37,284 nt of DNA from Lachnospiraceae bacterium. GTDB lineage: Bacteria > Bacillota > Clostridia > Lachnospirales > Lachnospiraceae. The notes below the pieces were generated by a model, which was not told the origin of the DNA, searched no databases, and worked only from the letters and a program-made list of their open reading frames with translations. Below are positions 34,816 to 37,284 of this stretch, piece by piece. How positions within the stretch are numbered: the stretch's first letter is position 1; each line of letters opens with the position of its first letter. A program made the position numbers and the translations under genes. The stretch is taken from assembly GCA_015057515.1 (NCBI GenBank), contig SVED01000012.1, positions 1 to 37,284 on the forward strand, written 5' to 3'.

Positions 34816-34857
34816 AAAAGGATATGCTACACAGATAAATGTGTTGCATATCCTTTT
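34816..34857. terminator. Bidirectional terminator between rsuA and the FliD-like gene
   Basis: AAAAGGATATGC-T-ACACA pairs with TGTGT-T-GCATATCCTTTT around GATAAA. A T run on one strand and an A run on the other let it serve both converging genes; it contains part of the stop codon of the minus-strand gene. Confidence 0.85.
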
Positions 34858-36121
34858 ATGCGTAGTTGTTGTACATTAAACCACTATATAAGGATTTGTT
34901 ATATACTGAACTTGATTGCTGTTGAGTGTTTGGGTATGTAACAATAAGCTTGTTAATATATGCTATTGGGTCAAGAGAAAGTCGGTTGGCTGCATTTGAT
35001 ACATCATCCTTGAATGAGGAAATGTCTTGGAACAACTCGTTGAACTTGCCACTTTGAATACTCTTTAGCAATTGTTCATCGTTTTTGATAAGTTTATTGT
35101 CTTCACTAAGACTTAATCCTGCAGATTCAAGCTCTTCTTTGTGCTTATCCACTATAACAGAAATATCTCTATATAAACTACGACTGCCTGGATTTACATG
35201 GCGACTATCCTCGGATAAATCAACGAGGTTGTTGTAGGCATCCACAAACATATCAATCTGCGATATAGACACGTTGGTATCAGGTATAAAACTAATATGC
35301 ACTGGATTAGAGGTTGGTTTGTGGAAGTCCAACTCAATAATCTGATTGATGGAAATTTGGTTGGATGTGGAGGTGTGTTCCTCTCCGTTAATAGTAAACT
35401 GAGAATTGCTAGGAGGGGTAGTCACTTTATCCAAACCAAAAGCATCTACAATATTAGGTTCGCCAGCTGCTTCTAAAGAAAAATGCAAACCATCATCAGT
35501 AGATGGAACACCAGATTCTTTTGAAGAAAGCATTATAGCACTGTTTTTGCCATCACTTACAACGGAGGCATTTATGCCGAGATTGCGATTATTGATGTAC
35601 TGGCTTATACGCTGCTGAATGTCCGAATTAGTGTCATCTTTTCCCACAGTGATATTGAAGTGGGAACTGGAGTTGATAGTACTTAGAGTAAAGGTATAAC
35701 TTCCGGCAGAAAGGGCTTTATCATCCTGAGGTAAATAGTTACCTGTATTAATCTGTTCCTTTGCTAAAGTTTTTACCTGAATGGAAAGCTCTTCAGGAAG
35801 GGTACTCAAGTCACCATTCTTGAAGGAACCGGTAATTGAATCAGTGTTGTCAGAGTGAAGTACCTTTTTGTTGTAAACATCACTGTCTGTATTTGTGAAA
35901 CAATCGGACACTTCTTTTAAAGTCATGGCTGCTTCCTTGATGTTTATAATCTGGGATTGCTTAGACTGTGAGAAGTTTAACAGGTATAACGGCGTTTTTT
36001 TGTTGTATCGTGCCATATTAGTGTATACTTCATGAAGCTCGGAGGATTTGTGGGTAGTGTTGCGCTTTTTAGGCACAAGATCAGAACTCAAATGGTTGTA
36101 TATATTTGAAGAAACTAACAT
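34856..36121 (-). CDS. FliD-like (flagellar cap-like) protein
   Basis: The protein has 421 residues, starting at the ATG ending at 36121, 7 bases after AAAGGAGG. No signal peptide. The middle has FliD-type beta domains: SAGSYTFTLSTINSS near 140, DIQQRISQYINNRNLGINASV near 170-190, and AFGLDKV, FTINGEEHTSTSNQI and FVDAYNNLVDLSED near 230-310. These correspond to the D2/D3 domains and the start of the C-terminal helix of FliD. The usual N-terminal GLDTESIV motif is absent and replaced by a basic segment (VPKKRNTTHKSSEL). No other flagellar genes lie nearby. Could be a divergent cap protein, a surface protein exported through the flagellar route, or a relic; a role is not certain. Confidence 0.65.
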   Translation of the reverse strand: MLVSSNIYNHLSSDLVPKKRNTTHKSSELHEVYTNMARYNKKTPLYLLNFSQSKQSQIINIKEAAMTLKEVSDCFTNTDSDVYNKKVLHSDNTDSITGSFKNGDLSTLPEELSIQVKTLAKEQINTGNYLPQDDKALSAGSYTFTLSTINSSSHFNITVGKDDTNSDIQQRISQYINNRNLGINASVVSDGKNSAIMLSSKESGVPSTDDGLHFSLEAAGEPNIVDAFGLDKVTTPPSNSQFTINGEEHTSTSNQISINQIIELDFHKPTSNPVHISFIPDTNVSISQIDMFVDAYNNLVDLSEDSRHVNPGSRSLYRDISVIVDKHKEELESAGLSLSEDNKLIKNDEQLLKSIQSGKFNELFQDISSFKDDVSNAANRLSLDPIAYINKLIVTYPNTQQQSSSVYNKSLYSGLMYNNYA

Positions 36122-36186
36122 GTTAAATCCTCCTTTCCGAAAAAATTAAAATAAAATCTAAAAATTGATGAAAGTTATTCATAATA

Positions 36187-36215
36187 ATTATACAATAAAA
36201 ATAAAAAAACGTCTA
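36187..36215 (-). promoter_or_regulatory. Promoter of the minus-strand FliD-like gene
   Basis: On the minus strand TAGACG (36215-36210), a 17-base spacer and TATAAT (36192-36187) lie 65 bases before the ATG. The region 36122-36403 is very AT-rich and holds no gene; this promoter and the rpmG promoter are the only signals I see in it. Confidence 0.6.
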
Positions 36216-36310
36216 CATTTCTTCTATTATAATGTAAAAAAATTATATAAATATAGAAAAATGTTACAAATCTATAAAAAACAAACAAAAACCATATATT
36301 TTTCTTGACT

Positions 36311-36338
36311 TTGACTATTGGTTTTGTTATCCTATACT
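36311..36338 (+). promoter_or_regulatory. Promoter of rpmG-secE-nusG
   Basis: TTGACT (36311-36316), a 16-base spacer and TATACT (36333-36338) lie 65 bases before the rpmG start. A second TTGACT is 6 bases upstream of the first, giving a less suitable 22-base spacing. Confidence 0.75.
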
Positions 36339-36403
36339 TTGCGATGGAAGAAGGTCTTTTTTTTATGCCTTAAAATCAAAATATAAAATGGAGGTGGAAA
36401 GTT

Positions 36404-36553
36404 GTGCGTGTTAAGATAACATTGGCATGTCAGGATTGTAAACAGCGTAATTACAATATGACAAAGGATAAGAAAACACACCCAGACAGAATGGAAACAA
36501 AGAAATATTGTAAGTTCTGTAAGGCGCATACAATGCATAAGGAAACAAAGTAA
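36404..36553 (+). CDS. rpmG: 50S ribosomal protein L33
   Basis: The protein has 49 residues with start GTG 36404, 6 bases after GGAGGTGG. It begins [12 protein letters not shown] and has the four zinc-binding cysteines of the C+ form (Cys9, Cys12, Cys36, Cys39), so this is the zinc-dependent paralogue. Clostridia and bacilli place it before secE and nusG, as here. A tRNA-Trp gene sometimes found between rpmG and secE is absent: the 62-base gap holds only the ribosome site of secE. Confidence 0.96.
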   Translation: MRVKITLACQDCKQRNYNMTKDKKTHPDRMETKKYCKFCKAHTMHKETK

Positions 36554-36615
36554 TCGGCATGGTTTAAAGATGGGTTTTAATTGTTAGGTTATAATCCATA
36601 AAAAGGAGTAAGAAT

Positions 36616-36825
36616 ATGTCAAAAAGCAAAGAGACATCATCTCCTGCTTTAAAAAGAAGCTGGTTTCAGGGATTAAAGGCTGAATTTAGTAAGGTAACAT
36701 GGCCTACTAAGAAAACTTTAGCCAAGAAGTCAACTGTTACTTTAATAGCAGCTGTTGTGTTAGGTGCTTTGATAGCAGTTGTTGATATATTGCTGAAATT
36801 TGGTTTATCTTTTGTTATTGGATAG
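36616..36825 (+). CDS. secE: Preprotein translocase subunit SecE
   Basis: The protein has 69 residues with ATG 36616 behind AAAGGAGTAAG. An amphipathic helix contains the conserved FSKVTWPTKKT motif (about 24-35), followed by one membrane segment (about 43-67). This is the short single-TM form typical of Gram-positives. SecE clamps SecY in the translocon. nusG starts 12 bases after the stop, in the same transcript. Confidence 0.97.
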   Translation: MSKSKETSSPALKRSWFQGLKAEFSKVTWPTKKTLAKKSTVTLIAAVVLGALIAVVDILLKFGLSFVIG

Positions 36826-36837
36826 GTAGGTGAAGGT

Positions 36838-37284
36838 ATGTCAGATATGGTACAAAATGAAGCTATTATGCAGGCTTCAGAGGAGAAGGATTCAACCAAC
36901 AAATCTGAAGCAAGATGGTATGTAGCGCATACCTACTCAGGATATGAGAACAAGGTAAAAAACGATATCGAGAAGACTATCGAAAACAGAAAGCTTCAAG
37001 ATCAGATTCTGGAGGTGGCAGTACCGGTTCAGGATGTGGTAGAAGTTAAGAGTAACGGTACCAAGAAAGTCGTGCCTAAAAAGTTGTTTCCAGGTTATGT
37101 TTTGATTAATATGATTATGAATGACGTTACATGGTACATTGTTCGTAACACAAGAGGCGTTACAGGTTTTGTAGGTCCGGAATCAAAGCCAGTACCTCTT
37201 ACTGAAAGTGAGATGCGTACATTAGGAATTAATGTACAGGAGGTTCATCTTGATGTAGAGGTAGGAGATATGATAAAGGTTGTG
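36838..37284 (+). CDS. nusG: Transcription termination/antitermination factor NusG (3' end outside window)
   Basis: 149 codons are visible from ATG 36838 (ribosome site GTGAAGG) to the window edge, still open. After a short acidic N-terminal extension of about 24 residues comes the NGN domain: RWYVAHTYSGYENKV, then KKLFPGYVLINM and NTRGVTGFVG. The KOW domain begins beyond the visible part (VEVGDMIKVV is its first strand). NusG binds RNA polymerase and, in Firmicutes, promotes pausing and works with Rho. Confidence 0.97.
   Translation, partial: MSDMVQNEAIMQASEEKDSTNKSEARWYVAHTYSGYENKVKNDIEKTIENRKLQDQILEVAVPVQDVVEVKSNGTKKVVPKKLFPGYVLINMIMNDVTWYIVRNTRGVTGFVGPESKPVPLTESEMRTLGINVQEVHLDVEVGDMIKVV

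Noticed and set aside
34990-35003. A TGATACA in the minus-strand FliD-like coding region
   Set aside because: It is a single half-site within coding sequence with no second copy 11 bases away.
36554-36615. tRNA gene between rpmG and secE, as in some Firmicutes
   Set aside because: The gap is only 62 bases and has no cloverleaf.

Overview
This is low-GC Firmicutes DNA, most likely a chromosome of the Clostridia and probably Lachnospiraceae. The evidence is AT-rich sequence, strong GGAGG ribosome sites, sigma-A style promoters, lipoproteins with short LTGC-type lipoboxes, a CBM2/TSP3/vWA surface protein, and the housekeeping end rpmG-secE-nusG. The family assignment is an inference from gene style; no rRNA is present to settle it.

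Layout. (1) Bases 1-5280 are an accessory surface-protein locus. A large secreted protein (CBM2-like domains, acidic Ca-binding repeats, vWA) is interrupted by a one-base frameshift in a run of six T. Its C-terminal part carries a possible His/Cys caspase-like domain. It is followed by an RCC1-repeat membrane protein, two related small membrane proteins (one decayed), and between these a scrap that repeats 48 bases of the large gene. The arrangement resembles a polymorphic-toxin cassette. (2) Bases 5520-13167 hold a Wadjet/MksBEF-like SMC operon (kleisin JetA/MksF-like, JetB/MksE-like, SMC ATPase JetC/MksB-like) with no JetD/MksG nuclease. A spore-photoproduct-lyase-family radical SAM gene sits in the position a fourth gene would take. 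(3) Bases 13216-15334 hold a four-TM protein, a small coiled-coil protein and malic enzyme. (4) Bases 15399-19729 are a MoxR ATPase, DUF58 and membrane transglutaminase operon.

(5) Bases 19722-22616 (minus strand) are an OmpR-type regulator, its sensor kinase and a membrane-anchored accessory protein. A divergent flippase gene follows at 22791. (6) Bases 24448-32062 are a MacAB-like efflux operon with a lipoprotein adaptor, a second adaptor that looks like two adaptor modules in one chain, an FtsX-type permease and two different ATPases. The same 11-base-period direct repeat, TGATACA-N4-TGATACA, lies in the same orientation before the regulator gene and before the efflux operon. This predicts that the two-component system controls itself and the efflux pump. 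(7) Bases 32150-36121 hold a lipoprotein, two FliD-like proteins away from any flagellar cluster, and an RsuA-type pseudouridine synthase between them. (8) Bases 36404-37284 are rpmG, secE and the start of nusG.

Most likely to be new: the JetD-less SMC operon with its radical SAM partner, whose ATPase and radical SAM proteins both end in sequences resembling beta-clamp-binding peptides; the predicted TGATACA regulon; and the toxin-like cassette at the left end. No CRISPR array, tRNA, rRNA or insertion sequence was seen.
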